From: Pseudorasbora parva
Taxonomy: Eukaryota > Chordata > Actinopteri > Cypriniformes > Gobionidae
DNA: 64,000 nt
Assembly (NCBI RefSeq): GCF_024679245.1
Contig: NC_090178.1
Coordinates: forward strand, 15,268,713 to 15,332,712
Direction of reading: 5' to 3'
Part shown: positions 1 through 10,534 of the stretch, piece by piece
Layout of the letters: each line of letters starts with the position of its first letter
Numbering within the stretch: position 1 is the stretch's first letter
Notes under the pieces: generated by a model
The model's input: the letters and a program-made list of their open reading frames with translations, nothing else
What the model was told of the DNA's origin: nothing
The model's database searches: none
Made by a program: the position numbers and the translations under genes

Positions 1-48
1 TTGATTATTCTGGTTAGTCACATTGTACTGCTATTATTTTGAACAAGA

Positions 49-49
<1 letters not shown>

Positions 50-107
<58 letters not shown>

Positions 108-119
108 TATAGTAATACT
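50..119. repeat. (TA)n microsatellite
   Basis: This is a pure TA run of about 47 bp followed by a short CACACA/TATATA mixture. It directly abuts the left side of the broken Tc1 copy and may have replaced that copy's left terminal repeat. Confidence 0.95.
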
Positions 120-120
120 G

Positions 121-956
121 TGTACTGTGTACCATACTAATACTGTGTTTGATCCCCTTTCGCCTTCAGAACTGCCTTAATTTTATGTGTCATTGATTGA
201 ACAAGGTGCTGACAGCATTCTTTAGAAATGTTGACCCATATTGATAGGATAGCATCTTGCAATGCTAACGGACGAGGCTCGTTTCCATCAGAGAGAGACA
301 TGAAAAACAAAGAAGTATGCAAATGGAAACGCTCATTATTGTTATCGTACAACTAATTGATTTATTGACTATCGCGACAGGCCTATTATTAGACTTTTTT
401 TTTTGCCGACGGCCGGGGGAGCGGCCCTCGGTTGGACGGCTGTTCTGGACTTTTCCAGAACACATAGATCGCCAATCCGTCCCTGCTCAAGGTTGTGCGT
501 GTTGTGGCTTCACAAATGCTTTGCTGCATACCTCCATAGCGAGTGGTTATTTCAGTCAAAGTTGCTCTTCTATCAGCTTGAATCAGTCGGCCTATTCTCC
601 TCTGACCTCTAGCATCAACAAGGCATTTTTGCCCACAGGACTGCCGCATACTGGATGCTTTTCCCTTTTCACAGCATTCTTTGTAAATCCTAGAAATGGT
701 TGTGCGTGAAAATCCCAGTAACTGAGCAGATTGTGAAATACTCAGACCGGCCCGTGAACATAAAAAACCATGCCACGCTCAAAATTGCTTAAATCACCTT
801 TCTTTCCCCTTCTGACATTCAGTTTGGAGTTCAGGAGATTGTCTTGACCAGGAACACACCCCTAAATGCTTTGAAGAAACTGCCATGTGGTCTGTTGATT
901 AGATAATTGCATTAATGAGAAATTAAACAGGTGTTCCTAATAATCCTTTGAGTGAG
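121..956 (-). mobile_element. Tc1/mariner-like transposon, internally rearranged copy
   Basis: The element matches the longer copy at 31038-32256 over both ends. Positions 132-260 match the C-terminal coding end, and about 488-956 match the N-terminal coding half plus the terminal repeat, which ends GTGAGT. On the reverse strand the N-terminal part reads RIGRLIQADRRATLTEITTR, a helix-turn-helix region, and the C-terminal part reads ILSIWVNISKE. Between them, about 215 bp of unrelated sequence (roughly 265-480) replaces the catalytic core, so all three acidic residues are missing. The copy cannot encode a transposase. Strand is given for the lost transposase. Confidence 0.85.
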
Positions 957-1079
957 TATATATATATGACCATTGTACAATTACCATATACCACAAAACC
1001 ATTTACTATTGCCTATGATGCACAGAGTTATCTTCATTTGAGGGTGGGATGGAATTATAGTTTTTTTGGCATATCTGGA

Positions 1080-1420
1080 GAAGGTTTAGAGCTGGATGGT
1101 TCACAATTTGGTTCAATTAAACCAAAGTAAAACTGAGATTATGCCTTTTTGGCCCCGCCAGAGGATGCATAGATATTGCCATTTATTTAGGTTCATGGAC
1201 TATTGCCAAGGCTAAGAAAGGCATCTAGATGCTTGACCCAGAGCTGAAATTTGATAAACAGGTTAATGATGTGGTTAAGAGTTTGGCTAGTATCTGTTGT
1301 TTAAGCATGTTGTTTGTTGTTTCAATTTATTGCATGTTTTTCTGTGCTAATTGTACAATACTTTGGTTTGCAGGTGCAGTTGTAAAGTGCTTTGAATAAA
1401 TGCAAAAAGTGGTGAAAGTG
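1080..1420 (+). mobile_element. LINE remnant (L2/Rex1-like), internally deleted
   Basis: The forward strand keeps a decayed reverse-transcriptase C-terminal stretch: NQTKTEIM near 1117, then LDPELKFDKQVNDVVKSLAS around 1228-1290. The equivalent of the second block in L2/Rex1-type elements is a typical DSELKFDKQI..VVK motif. A 3' tail follows at about 1360-1405, with the TACTTTGG...AAAGTGCTTTGAATAAA signature common at LINE 3' ends. The segment between protein and tail is mostly deleted. The exact clade is uncertain. Confidence 0.6.
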
Positions 1421-1595
1421 ATTGTAAATCATTTTCACCTGTTTTGGTTAAATCTGTATAAACAGCAAGACAACTCTAAAAAAGGGAATGATTTTGCAGG
1501 TGGTGGTCACTGACAACTACTCTCTCTTGATCCTTTCTGACTGATTTGCCTTAAGTTTTGTGTTTTGTTAGGGTCCTTGTCATTTCTTATAACAT

Positions 1596-2285
1596 TAAGC
1601 AGTACCTGAAACCCAATCAATTTGCACAGGTAGTTTAGATCCTCCAGCATCCATACATGCCATCACAAGTAGGATTGTTGTTTCTCCCAGAATTGGCAGG
1701 ACTGCCATTGGTGCCCCGATCTCTTCACAGATGGGAGCAGGTTCACACCGAGCACACGTGAAGGAGTCTTGAGATGCCATGGGGAACAGTATGCTGACTG
1801 CAACATCATCCAGCATCCTCCGGTTTGGTGGTGGGCCACTGATGGTCTGGGGAGAAATATTAGGTACTGGGATGAAGTCCTTAGAGCCATTGTCATACCT
1901 TACATGAGTAGGGGTGTAAGAAAATATCTATAAACGCGAGTATCGCGATATTATGTTTGGCGATACTGTATAGATTCTCAAAAACACTGTATCGATATTT
2001 ATATATTTATTTTTTTACATCCATGATTTGTGGCTTTGTGTTCGAATTAAACCACAGACTGTATACAAAATTATACTGTATCAATTAAATAAAACTTGTT
2101 ACTTGATATGTATTGTATCGCTTTGCCAGATTATTGGCAATACACAGCTCTATACATTAGAGCAGTGGGCCCTGAGTGTATAGAGACAGTTTCTGGATGA
2201 TGAAGGCATTGATGCCATTGACCAGTGTCACATCATTTTGCTCTCAACAAAAATAAGTGAAGATTTTCAGTATTTCAAAATTTTC
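1596..2285 (+). mobile_element. Tc1/mariner-like transposase remnant (second family)
   Basis: On the forward strand, fragments in shifting frames resemble a Tc1-type transposase. They include the DGSRFTPSTREG region near 1727, RFGGGPLMVWGEI at about 1820-1860, RYWDEVLRAIVIPYMS at 1863-1908, and after the interruption QFLDDEGIDAID at about 2190-2220. The MVWG motif and the RFGGG preceding it are typical of DD34E enzymes. The second catalytic Asp region and everything after IDAID are missing. The reading frame has several shifts. A 244-bp hAT MITE splits the remnant at 1909. Confidence 0.75.
1909..2152. mobile_element. hAT-type MITE with 8-bp duplication
   Basis: The insertion begins TAGGGGTGTAAG and ends CACAGCTCTA (reverse complement TAGAGCTGTG). 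It sits in the Tc1 remnant between TACATGAG (1901-1908) and TACATTAG (2153-2160), an 8-bp duplication with one mismatch. The start TAGGGGTG and the 8-bp duplication fit the hAT superfamily. The body is rich in ATCGCGATAT-like words and has no coding capacity. Confidence 0.8.
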
Positions 2286-2313
2286 ACTTTTGGGTTAATT
2301 ATTCCTCTAAAGC

Positions 2314-2847
2314 TATCCTAGAAATCTAGACGCACCTTAGCAGTAGCAAATCTAATTTGCAGCCAGGGTAGTCTAGCAACTCTTCGTTGGCTTGCGAACT
2401 TAAACAAAAACAAAAAGCTCTGGTCAGGCCAATCACATTGTGTATAGAGTCAGTGGGGGGGGCTTAACATAATGATGGCAGAGTTGACGGTTCCGCGTGC
2501 TATTTGAAAACAAAGAAGCTGACGAGGAGCGGTCTTTCAGATTGGCTTTGGCCGCGACTCTGGAAAACTTGGAGTTAAGTTTCGCTCTGAGAAAAGAACG
2601 GCATTGAAGTCATTCTTAAGAAGGGAAGATGTGTTCTGCGTTTTGCCGACCGGATACGGCAAAACTTTAATCTATCAACTAGCTCCAATTCACCTTCTTC
2701 GTTGCTCTGGTTGGTTGTAACACTACCCTATTGCGTGCAGAGGGAATTTGAAAGACAACCGTTTATCCTGCCCCCCAGTGTAAGCCCTTCCAATGGTGTG
2801 TTCCCCGACCCAACTTCATCTTGATGTGGGTCTGGCTTGTCAGGCTA
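2314..2847 (+). mobile_element. Non-autonomous TAGCC...GGCTA element carrying a RecQ-like fragment (copy A)
   Basis: The element starts TATCCTAGAAATCTAGAC (expected TAGCC) and ends GTCTGGCTTGTCAGGCTA. The two ends form imperfect inverted repeats of about 23 bp. It is flanked by CTCTAAAGC (2305-2313) and CTCTAAAGT (2848-2856), a 9-bp duplication with one mismatch. The interior encodes in the forward direction ATLENLELSFALRKE and, after a frameshift, FLRREDVFCVLPTGYGK, then TLIYQLAP. This matches motif 0/I of RecQ-family DNA helicases (walker A PTGxGKS..YQ). A second copy lies at 40730-41256 in the opposite orientation. The helicase portion covers only one exon-sized stretch. Confidence 0.85.
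2560..2720 (+). pseudogene. Captured RecQ-helicase walker-A fragment, frameshifted
   Basis: Two frames joined by a frameshift near 2607 give a segment of about 50 residues. It contains TLENLELSFALRKE and LPTGYGKTLIYQLAP. The lysine of the walker A motif is present and the conserved GKS is GKT here. The reading closes shortly after CSGW. No DEAH box, other helicase motif or RQC domain is present. It looks like a fragment of a cellular RecQ-like gene carried inside the transposon, not a working helicase. Confidence 0.7.
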
Positions 2848-2856
2848 CTCTAAAGT

Positions 2857-4914
2857 CCCATTTGGACGGGACTGTTTTCACGGAGGTCGTTAATTCGGAC
2901 CGAGTCTGCCAGGTGTTTCTCTCACACAAATTTAGTAAAAATTCCAGGGTAAATTACATACTGGTTTTCTGCAAACTCAATGGTCCTCTGTAAAATTCAA
3001 ACGTCATTCATAATGCACGGAAGCACAGATACTGTAACGCCCACATCAAGAAAACACACACTGTTAATCCCGTCTGAATTGGAACAATAAATCACAGAAG
3101 TAGAGTGATAAGTGTTGTAATTCAAACAACTTTTAGGGCTTACAACAAAATGTATTTCCTCTCTCAGGTCTCTTAACTTATCTCATTGTCATAAGAAATC
3201 TAATTTATAGTGGTACTTTGGGGCTATTTGAGGTTTGAGTATCAATATAACAACAGGCTATTTAAATGATTATTCTAACTAAGAATATCTAAAAAAAAAA
3301 AAACAACAACAACAAAAAAACAGTTTATTGTAATGATATCATGCTTATGCAAAAGATAACCGGCTTAAATGGTGCGGCAATCACTGCACTGACGACTATC
3401 ACAAGTGCAACAAAATGAATCAACCCATATAATAATGGGTTGTTGAGGCGGTGATTGGCTAGCCGTCTCTGATTGGCTTTTGTTAGACAAGTGGAAAAGT
3501 GCCATTCAAACTTACACACTTGATACTATCCATGCTGGCTTCACCCTAAGGCCTCTTTTCATTCTTCAATGTTACTTTGGGGTGCAGCTGCGAAAAGAGA
3601 CATGTGTGTGACTATTGACCTTTGAGGTCATTTTAACCGTAACCTGTAAAAAAAATACGTAAACCTGGACCAGGCTCAGACTTCAATGGATGAATGGTCA
3701 ATTGCAATTCAAGGAAGTTATATGACATATTTACCTGTGCCTCTTTAAGGTAGAGTAAAACCACTATAATGAACACAACAACAAAGAAGTCACTTATCAC
3801 ATAATTTAAAAAAACAGACCCTGGGAACAGTCCAGGTGTGCTCAACCCATGAAACCAATATCTATTATTTGCTAAATTAATAAAAAAATTGCTTCAGCAT
3901 ATAAAATAATCACACACCTAAGGATAATGTACCTCAAATAATCGCCCTCGCATTTATAAAGCAAGCTGGTTTCATTCAAACCAAGCAGAAAACATTAACT
4001 CTGTGGATTATCTCACAGTGTGCCATGCAACATTTCTCCTAGTGTGCTCTGATATACTGTAGGATGGGAGAATGAGCAGATGTTTCTGCCTGAACTGTGC
4101 CTAAAATTAATGGTTAACCTCTATTATTCCCATGTGCAATGAATGAACGAACAGTAAAGCCTCATTGGCATTCACAAATCTCAAGCCAGTGTTGCTAGGC
4201 AACAATTATTTATTTCTATCTGTCAAAGCTCAAGTTGACGGATTTCTTGTGGACAGCTGAGGAAGAACCCCAGCAGAGGAAAATATCTTATTCAAGAGGG
4301 CACTTCAGGTGAAAGCCAGACCGATGGACAAATCCGATAAGACATGATACTAGAGATTAATCAAATCACACTTTGGTTAAATCTTAGTATTGCTGAAAAT
4401 CATAGTTTTGGAAAAAAGCCCAGAATATACAAATAAACCACCTCTGGCTATCAAACACGCAATGGCATTATAAAAAAAAATAATCCTAGTGACATTTATG
4501 GTTTCCAGCATTATTTGTGAAACTGATTGACTCAGACTCAAAGGCTAAGGCTGCAAAATTGAATTTAGATCTATTTAGAAGAAAAAAATGCTTTAAAAAA
4601 AAAGAAGCGGCTTGGGTGATACAGCGAGGTGTATGCATTTATTTTGCCCGCTGATTCTTCTGAAAAACCCAATCAGCTGAGTATAACATGACAGCTCTTA
4701 CGATAACGGTAAGTTGTTCTCTAAATCTCTTGCCAGAAAAATAGTATTTTCAGCTGTTTGAACAAAAATCTTATCTTTTAAAATAGGATATGGTCAATTT
4801 TTTAATTTCATTTATTTTTTACCCTGAATATGATTCAATGCAAATTTGTGTTTCTTTAAAGGTGCAGTAATTTATGTGTCACTAAACACAATGACGAAAT
4901 AAATGACTGTTTTC
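2857..4914. other. Unassigned, largely unique DNA
   Basis: I see no repeat ends or convincing exon in these 2 kb. The stretch is AT-rich, with an A-rich run at 3290-3320. The short open frames (at most about 70 codons) have no family resemblance. A small hairpin around AACCCAT...ATGGGTT sits near 3420-3445. Confidence 0.5.
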
Positions 4915-5365
4915 AAACAGGTTCTGGATGGACAACATTGGTTAAACCATGCTTTCCCATTCAAAAATGACATAGAGCGTAATTCAATTACAGCTGTTAG
5001 TCACATTGAAATATAAATGTGAATCATAATTTTTTTTTTCTGTTTTTATATATGGTTTAAGATGGTCTCCCAACCTGAACCAGCAGAAAATTCCACTAAA
5101 CCACTTTAAGAACAGCCAAAAGATCAGCATGTATATTCATTATAGAGATCTGAGCTAAAAGTCAATCATTTGTACTTATATTGTTTATCCTTCGTTCAGT
5201 GACAAAGAACTGCCAATAATGATTATTGATGCATAAATGAAATACAGCCTTTTCTGTTTATTTCTTAAGATTAATATTGATATTTTATTCATGATTGAGA
5301 AGACAGCACACATCATGGTTAATCACGATTCTTGGGACATTCATCTTTTGTTTGATAAACAGAAA
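4915..5365. repeat. Duplicated segment, copy 1
   Basis: This ~450-bp stretch matches 10715-11215 in the same orientation with small indels. Shared landmarks include GGTTTAAGATGGTCTCCCAA (5055 and 10864), GAACTGCCAATAATGA, TTGATGCATAAATGAAAT and GATTGAGAAGACAGCA. No terminal repeats or target duplications are evident. It may be a local segmental duplication or two copies of an unrecognised interspersed repeat. Confidence 0.7.
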
Positions 5366-5401
5366 AAACTTCATTTGTTTGAAAAAATTATCTCATTTTT
5401 T

Positions 5402-5782
5402 ACTCACCCTCAAGCCATAGGTGTATATGACATTCTTCTTTCAGACGCATAGAATCTGAGTTATATAAAAATAATGTCCTAGCTAATCAAGCATTGAATG
5501 GCAGCTCAAAATTTGAAGCCCAAATGTATCCATCTATTATCCACACAGTCCAAAGGGGATAATAAAGGCCTTCTGAAGAGGATCGATGGGTTTGTATAAG
5601 AAAAATAGCCATATTTAATACATATTTAAAATAACATTACATTACATACTTTTATAATGGATGGATACACTTTTTGGGGGCTTCAAATTTTGGGCTGCCA
5701 TTATAATGCTTGGAAGAGGACATTTTTTTTATATAACTCAGATTATAATTCTGAAAGAACAACATCATATACACTATAGGAT
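5402..5782. mobile_element. Fold-back MITE
   Basis: The left arm (5402-5525, beginning ACTCACCCTCAAGCCATAGG) and the right arm (5672-5782) are imperfect inverted repeats. Shared inverted words include CTGAGTTATATAAAAA and CAAAATTTGAAGCCC. About 145 bp separates them, including runs such as ATTACATTACAT. The right tip is used as the target of the next TAGCC element (CTATAGGAT before 5783), so the fold-back is older. Confidence 0.75.
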
Positions 5783-7622
5783 TAGCCTGGATGCCAGCCG
5801 AACTCAGCCCCGCCCACAACATTCGTGTTCCGTCTGGACTTGATCCATAGAGGAGTAATTATGCTGAATAGAAACTGTTCAGACAAATGAAATTGTCAGG
5901 GCGGGCTTTAGACGATGACAGACAGATGATAAACAGTAACGTAATCATGCACATCATCAAAGGCGCTTGGATGAATTTGTTCGAATCCTAAACGGAGAGC
6001 TTGTTTGTATATGCAGTCACCTTCACTATTTCTCTCTGAAATGATGATTATGTTGATAAGTAACTGTGTATCCTTAAAAACATTTTTTTTTTAAAATACC
6101 GGCAAATATCGTTTATTAGAGCGTGCGTGTAGAAAAAATGGTGTTTGGGGTGTAAAATGTGTGTTATTTTGGCAAGGTTGCCTGCTAATATTTGCATTCC
6201 TGGGCCTAAATATTCAACCTGTTCTCACTCCCAAGGCGTCAAAATCCGAAGCATAGTCAAGTGCCTTCCGCGTCACAATTAAGACGCTAAAGGTGCCCCT
6301 GGGCGTCATTTTGCGACGCGCTGGGTGCTCCATTCATTACAATGATAAACCTTTGGCGTCATAAACAGACGCATTTAATTATTTGCGTTTATAAAAGCAG
6401 ACATGATTTTATTAATATTTAAAGGCTACTTTTATATTTTGGAGCAACTAACTCCACTCCTACCCTAAACCTACCCATATCTAAACAATATAAAACACAT
6501 AACAGGCAAATAAATGTACAGACACAGGTATTTATTGCAAAAACTGACCAAAGCAGTATAAAAGTATTAACTCGTGTTGCATTCCAAGTCTTCTGAAGTC
6601 ATATGATATCTTCATGTGAAGAACAGAGTCGATCTTGATGTTTTAATCGCTGAAATGATGATCCCGCTGCCCCGTGAACGCACTCATTCATAACTCATTC
6701 AAATAATTCAAAAGACTCCTGAGCATGACGCAATCGGTCACAAGACACACGAGAGCCAATGACATTTTACAATCAATGCTGACGTAATGACGCAATTGGT
6801 CACAAGACATACGAGAGAGCCAATGCAATTTCACTATGAAATCTCACGTAACCGGCGCCAATATTTGAAATTTGATTGTGTTTGTTGATGATCTTCTGCG
6901 GATGGAGATGCTGATCGCTTTTGGGGATTTTCTTCATACAAATCAATCGTTTGGCCTCGGAAAACTTGGATTATTTAACTTTTTTGAATAACTTGTGTAT
7001 GCAGTCGTATATGTCAGGCTATATCCTGTGTTTTATATCATGTTCAGACAAATGGGTAGGTTTAGGGATGGGATGGGGTTGGGTTACATGTTAAGCATGT
7101 CTAAATAGCGTAAATAAAATAAATGTAAATAAGATTATGCTTGCTGATTAAATTGAAAAACACACTCCAACATGTCATAATGGCAAAATTATAAACTAAT
7201 ACAATTTCACCATGACGATAACATTACTAATACCCAGCGCGTCTGTGTATGACGCCAAAGGTTTCTCACTGAAATGAATGGAACACCCAGCGCGTCGAAA
7301 CATGACGCCTTGGGGCACCTTTAGCGTCTTTATTGTGACGCGGAAGGCACTTGACCATGCTTCGGTTTTTGACGCCTTGGGAGTGAGAATGGGTTGAAAT
7401 ATTACATAATAGTCGCTTAAACCCGCGGAGATGTAAAACAACCCACGGAAAAAAAAACGCGGACTTGGCAACACAGTGCAGTTGAGTTCTGTTGTTGTTT
7501 GACAACTAAAGTTATGCGTCGCGTCATTGCTCTGATTGGTTGTAGGTCTATCCAATTGATGTCTTTCCTGGTTCGGTTGAAACACGCCCCATAATCACAG
7601 CTCAATGGAGCAGTATCAGACT
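5783..7622. mobile_element. TAGCC-family DNA transposon, copy 1 (interrupted, right end missing)
   Basis: It begins TAGCCTGGATGCCAGCCG, followed by AGCCCCGCCCAC, CATAGAGGAGTAATTATG and CAGGGCGGGCTTTAGACGAT. All of these are shared with the complete copy at 18941-20759. It resumes after a nested 1.2-kb insertion at about 7404, with CATAATAGTCGCTT and CTGATTGGTTGTAGGTCTATC. It stops at GCAGTATCAGACT, where another family copy abuts. No long open frame is present. Compared with the complete copy, its last ~38 bp including GGCTA are missing here. Confidence 0.8.
6215..7396. mobile_element. Non-autonomous element with 7-bp duplication, copy 1
   Basis: It begins CAACCTGTTCTCACTCCC and ends GGGAGTGAGAATGGGTTG, and the inverted terminal match extends about 80 bp inward (GGCGTCAAAA, AAGTGCCTTCCGCGTCACAA). 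Both flanks carry AAATATT (6208-6214 and 7397-7403), a 7-bp duplication, so it inserted into TAGCC copy 1. A homologous copy lies at 39192-40461 in the opposite orientation. No transposase is visible. The superfamily is not identified, as 7-bp duplications are unusual. Confidence 0.85.
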
Positions 7623-7773
7623 TGGCCTGGGTGGCAGCCGAACTTAGCCCCGCTCACAACATTTTTAGGTCAGGCGTATGGCGTTTAAATAAAGTCAAAA
7701 GTTGCGCGCACGAAAACCACGAGCACGCGAATAAACCCAAGCGCGCAAAACAGACCCACGAGAGGAAAATAGC

Positions 7774-7895
7774 AACGCGAGAGCGCATCAGTGCACCCGC
7801 GAGAGCGCATCTGTGCAGCCGCGAGAGCGCATCTGTGCAGCCGCGAGCGCATTTGTACACCGCGAGCGCGCATTTGTACACCGCGAGCGCGCGAA
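7774..7895. repeat. GC-rich tandem repeat in left arm
   Basis: About six imperfect ~20-23-bp units are built on GCGAGAGCGCATCTGTGCA and later CGCGAGCGCATTTGTACAC. The mirrored array lies at 9998-10100 in the right arm. CpG-dense words contrast with the AT-rich surroundings. Confidence 0.85.
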
Positions 7896-8466
7896 ACAGT
7901 ATTTAGGGGTGGAAATGAATACTAGCGCAAGCCCCTGCTGCCTAGCGCGCACAACTGCAAATGAGCGCTCGCGTGACTACTCAACACTCGTTTGCTCCTC
8001 GAGTTGACTTTTGACACTTTGAGGGCGGGGCAATGACTTTTGTCTTCCCACCTGTGATTGGTCATTTGTTTAATCAGTTTTAGTCTTGTTTAAACATGTA
8101 GCAGGACTAGGACAAGGCACGTTTTAAGGAACCATTATGTCGGACCCTGAGTAGGTAATTTAATTTTTAAGTCTTTGTGTTTCGAGTGCAATATATTCAA
8201 TATATGAAATTGTATTGTACAATTTCGAAGGTATTTTGTTTACAATCATCTTGAATAGTTTGTATAGGACCTTAACACCAAAAAAGATAAGCTAATTTAA
8301 GATAAAGCTGGCTAACCCATAAATGTAGGATGTTAAAGGTTAGTTTTGACCTACATTGAAAATATACAGTAAATAAATCATCGCTGAGTAGCATTTCTAG
8401 CTACTTAAAGCTAGTATGCTAATGTATAAACAAAGCAGCGTAAATGCAACCTTTGTAATTTATTCA

Positions 8467-9422
8467 AACCACAGCACCGACCCCTATTGCTATTATCGTA
8501 ATGCCGTTTATAAAATGATTAGAACACATTACAAACGGCATTAGTGAAACTTAAGGGTTACATCACTGAAAGCGTTTTTCTGCTGATGGTCTATGTGACC
8601 CTGTAAAAAGTGTAAAACAAAAAAAAGTGACGTTTTGATGTTTTCTGTCATCCTATATGCAAACAATTAAGAAAATTATTTTGATAGATGTACTACTAAG
8701 ACCATGTTTGAAATAGGGAAATTAGTAAGTAAAATCAAACTTTGATGCTCATTATCTATTTTTTTTAATACTTTCCTGGACTCAAAGGATGAGTAGAGAT
8801 AATGTAACCCTTTCAACTTTTGAAGTGTGTTTATCACAACAGTGACATGGTATCTTAACATCTCATTAATTATTCTTTGTTCTGTCAATAGCTAAGACAC
8901 CACTTTTTGGCAAATCTTTTACACAAGTTGCAACAGGCCTTCAGCACAATACCACTGGATTTTAGATTATCTGGAGTTTCTGTGTCGTCAGGAGCTGTAT
9001 ATTCTGGAGGCCCTGTCCAGTCACATACAAGTTCCCCCTGCTATCATTTACATTTACATTTACATTTAATCATTTAGCAGACGCTTTTATCCAAAGCGAC
9101 TTACAAAAAAGGGGAGAGTAATAGAAGCAACGAAACAGACAAGGCCAACAACCTGTAAGAGCTGTAAGAAATCTCAATTAATTAGCACAGTACAATTTTT
9201 TATTTTATTTTTTATAGACATGTACAACAAAAACTCACGTACGCAAAATACAAAACACTGGATTTTGATAGCTATGATAACAACCCATTAGGACTAAGGC
9301 TGTTGCCCCAGCTGTTGTCGTTAATGCAGATTCAGTGGCCCAATGGGTGGTATCACCCAGGCTTTGCAAGAGCTCTTTGACCTTATACGGGCACAAGCGG
9401 AACATCCAGCACCATGTGTCAG
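8467..9422 (-). pseudogene. Putative transposase remnants in the centre of the 6-bp-duplication element
   Basis: Reverse-strand readings give one stretch of about 60 codons (9235-9420) containing LCPYKVKELLQSLGDTTHW and a later ALVLMGCYHSYQN. After an interruption a second stretch of about 45 codons (roughly 8890-9030) contains WTGPPEYTAPDDTETPDN and CCNLCKRFAKKWC, ending at a stop. The two are separated by an L2-like tail inserted at about 9046-9180. I do not recognise the family. A Cys-x2-Cys pair followed by a basic stretch is visible. A decayed transposase is only an inference from position. Confidence 0.35.
9046..9180 (-). mobile_element. L2-type LINE/SINE 3' tail fragment
   Basis: The sequence TTTACATTTACATTTA followed by TTTAGCAGACGCTTTTATCC and AAAGCGACTTACAA is a very common teleost 3' tail shared by L2-type LINEs and SINEs. 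The same tail closes the L2 fragment at 14131. Only the last ~130 bp are present, so it is a strongly 5'-truncated insertion inside the transposon's centre. Confidence 0.75.
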
Positions 9423-10534
9423 ATAAATAAATCACAAAGATTGCATTTACGCTGCTTTGTTTATACATTAGCATACTAGCTTTGTTAAGTAGCTAGAAAT
9501 GCTACTCAGCAATGATTTATTTACTGTATATTGTCAATGTAGGTCAAAACTAACCTTTAACATCCTACATTTATGGGTTAGTCAGCTTTATCTTAAATTA
9601 GCTTATCTTTTTTGGTGTTAAGGTCCTATACAAACTATTCAAGATGATTGTAAACAAAATACCTTCGAAATTGTACAATACAATTTCATATATTGAATAT
9701 ATTGCACTCGAAACACAAAAACTTAAAAATTAAATTACCTACTCAGGGTCCGACATAATGGTTCCTTAAAACGTGCCTTGTCCTAGTCCTGCTACATGTT
9801 TAAACAAGAGTAAAACTGATTAAACAAATGACCAATCACAGGTGGGAAGACAAAAGTCATTGCCCCGCCCTCAAAGTGTCAAAAGTCAACTCGAGGAGCG
9901 AGCGAGTGTTGAGTAGTCACGCGAGCGCTCATTTGCAGTTGTGCGCGCTAGGCATCAGGGGCTTGCGCTAGTATTCATTTCCGCCCCTAAATACTGTTTC
10001 GCGCGCTCGCGGTGTACAAATGCGCGCTCGCAGTGTACTAATGCGCTCTCGCGGCTGCACAGATGCGCTCTCGCGGGTGCACAGATGCGCTCTCGCGTTG
10101 CTATTTTCCTCTCGTGGGTCTGTTTTGCGCGCTTGGGTTTATTCGCGTGCTCGTGGTTTTCGTGCGCGCGACTTTTGACTTCATTTAAACGCCATACAGG
10201 CGGTTCGGTCTGGACTCCATAGAGGAGTAATTATGCTGAACAGAAACTGTTCGGACAAATGAAATCATCAGGGCGGGCTTTAGACGATGACAGACAGATG
10301 ATAAACAGTAACGTAATCATGCACATCACCAAAGGGGCTTGGATTATATTTGTTCAAATCCGAAACGGAGAGCTTATTTGTATATGCATTAACCTTCACC
10401 ATTTCTCTCAAAAATTCTGATCATGTTGGTAAGGTGTATCATTAAATTCTTTTATTTTTGTACAACACCGGCAATGATTGTTTATTCCAGCGCGTGTCCA
10501 GCTCATATTCTGACTAGAATTCATATTCTTTTTT

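Larger units (their letters stand above)
7677..10196 (-). mobile_element. 2.5-kb DNA transposon with ~780-bp inverted arms and 6-bp duplication
   Basis: The element begins TATGGCGTTTAAATAAAGTC and ends with the inverted equivalent TTTAAACGCCATA. It is flanked by CAGGCG on both sides (7671-7676 and 10197-10202). The arms (7677-8466 and 9423-10196) are near-identical inverted copies. The central 956 bp holds reverse-strand coding remnants such as LCPYKVKELLQSLGDTTHW (9300-9420) and KACCNLCKRFAKKWCL (about 8895-8945). It also holds a short L2-like 3' tail. A 6-bp duplication with a 5'-TAT start fits what is described for the IS3EU superfamily, an inference only. Strand follows the central frames. 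Confidence 0.8.
7623..10533. mobile_element. TAGCC-family element, copy 2 (short derivative, split)
   Basis: It starts TGGCCTGGGTGGCAGCCGAA (expected TAGCC) at 7623. It reads to AGGTCAGGCG at 7676, is broken by a 2.5-kb insertion, then continues at 10203 with GTTCGGTCTGGACTCCATAG and CAGGGCGGGCTTTAGACGAT. It ends near CATATTCTGACTAGAATT (about 10505-10522), a word found at the 3' end of the complete copy. The final GGCTA is not seen. That end word could instead belong to copy 1. Confidence 0.7.

Noticed and set aside
7622..7906. 94-codon basic frame and overlapping reverse frames
   Set aside because: They lie across the tip of one transposon and the GC-rich array of another. The mirrored arm gives equivalent frames, so they are by-products of CpG-rich repeats.
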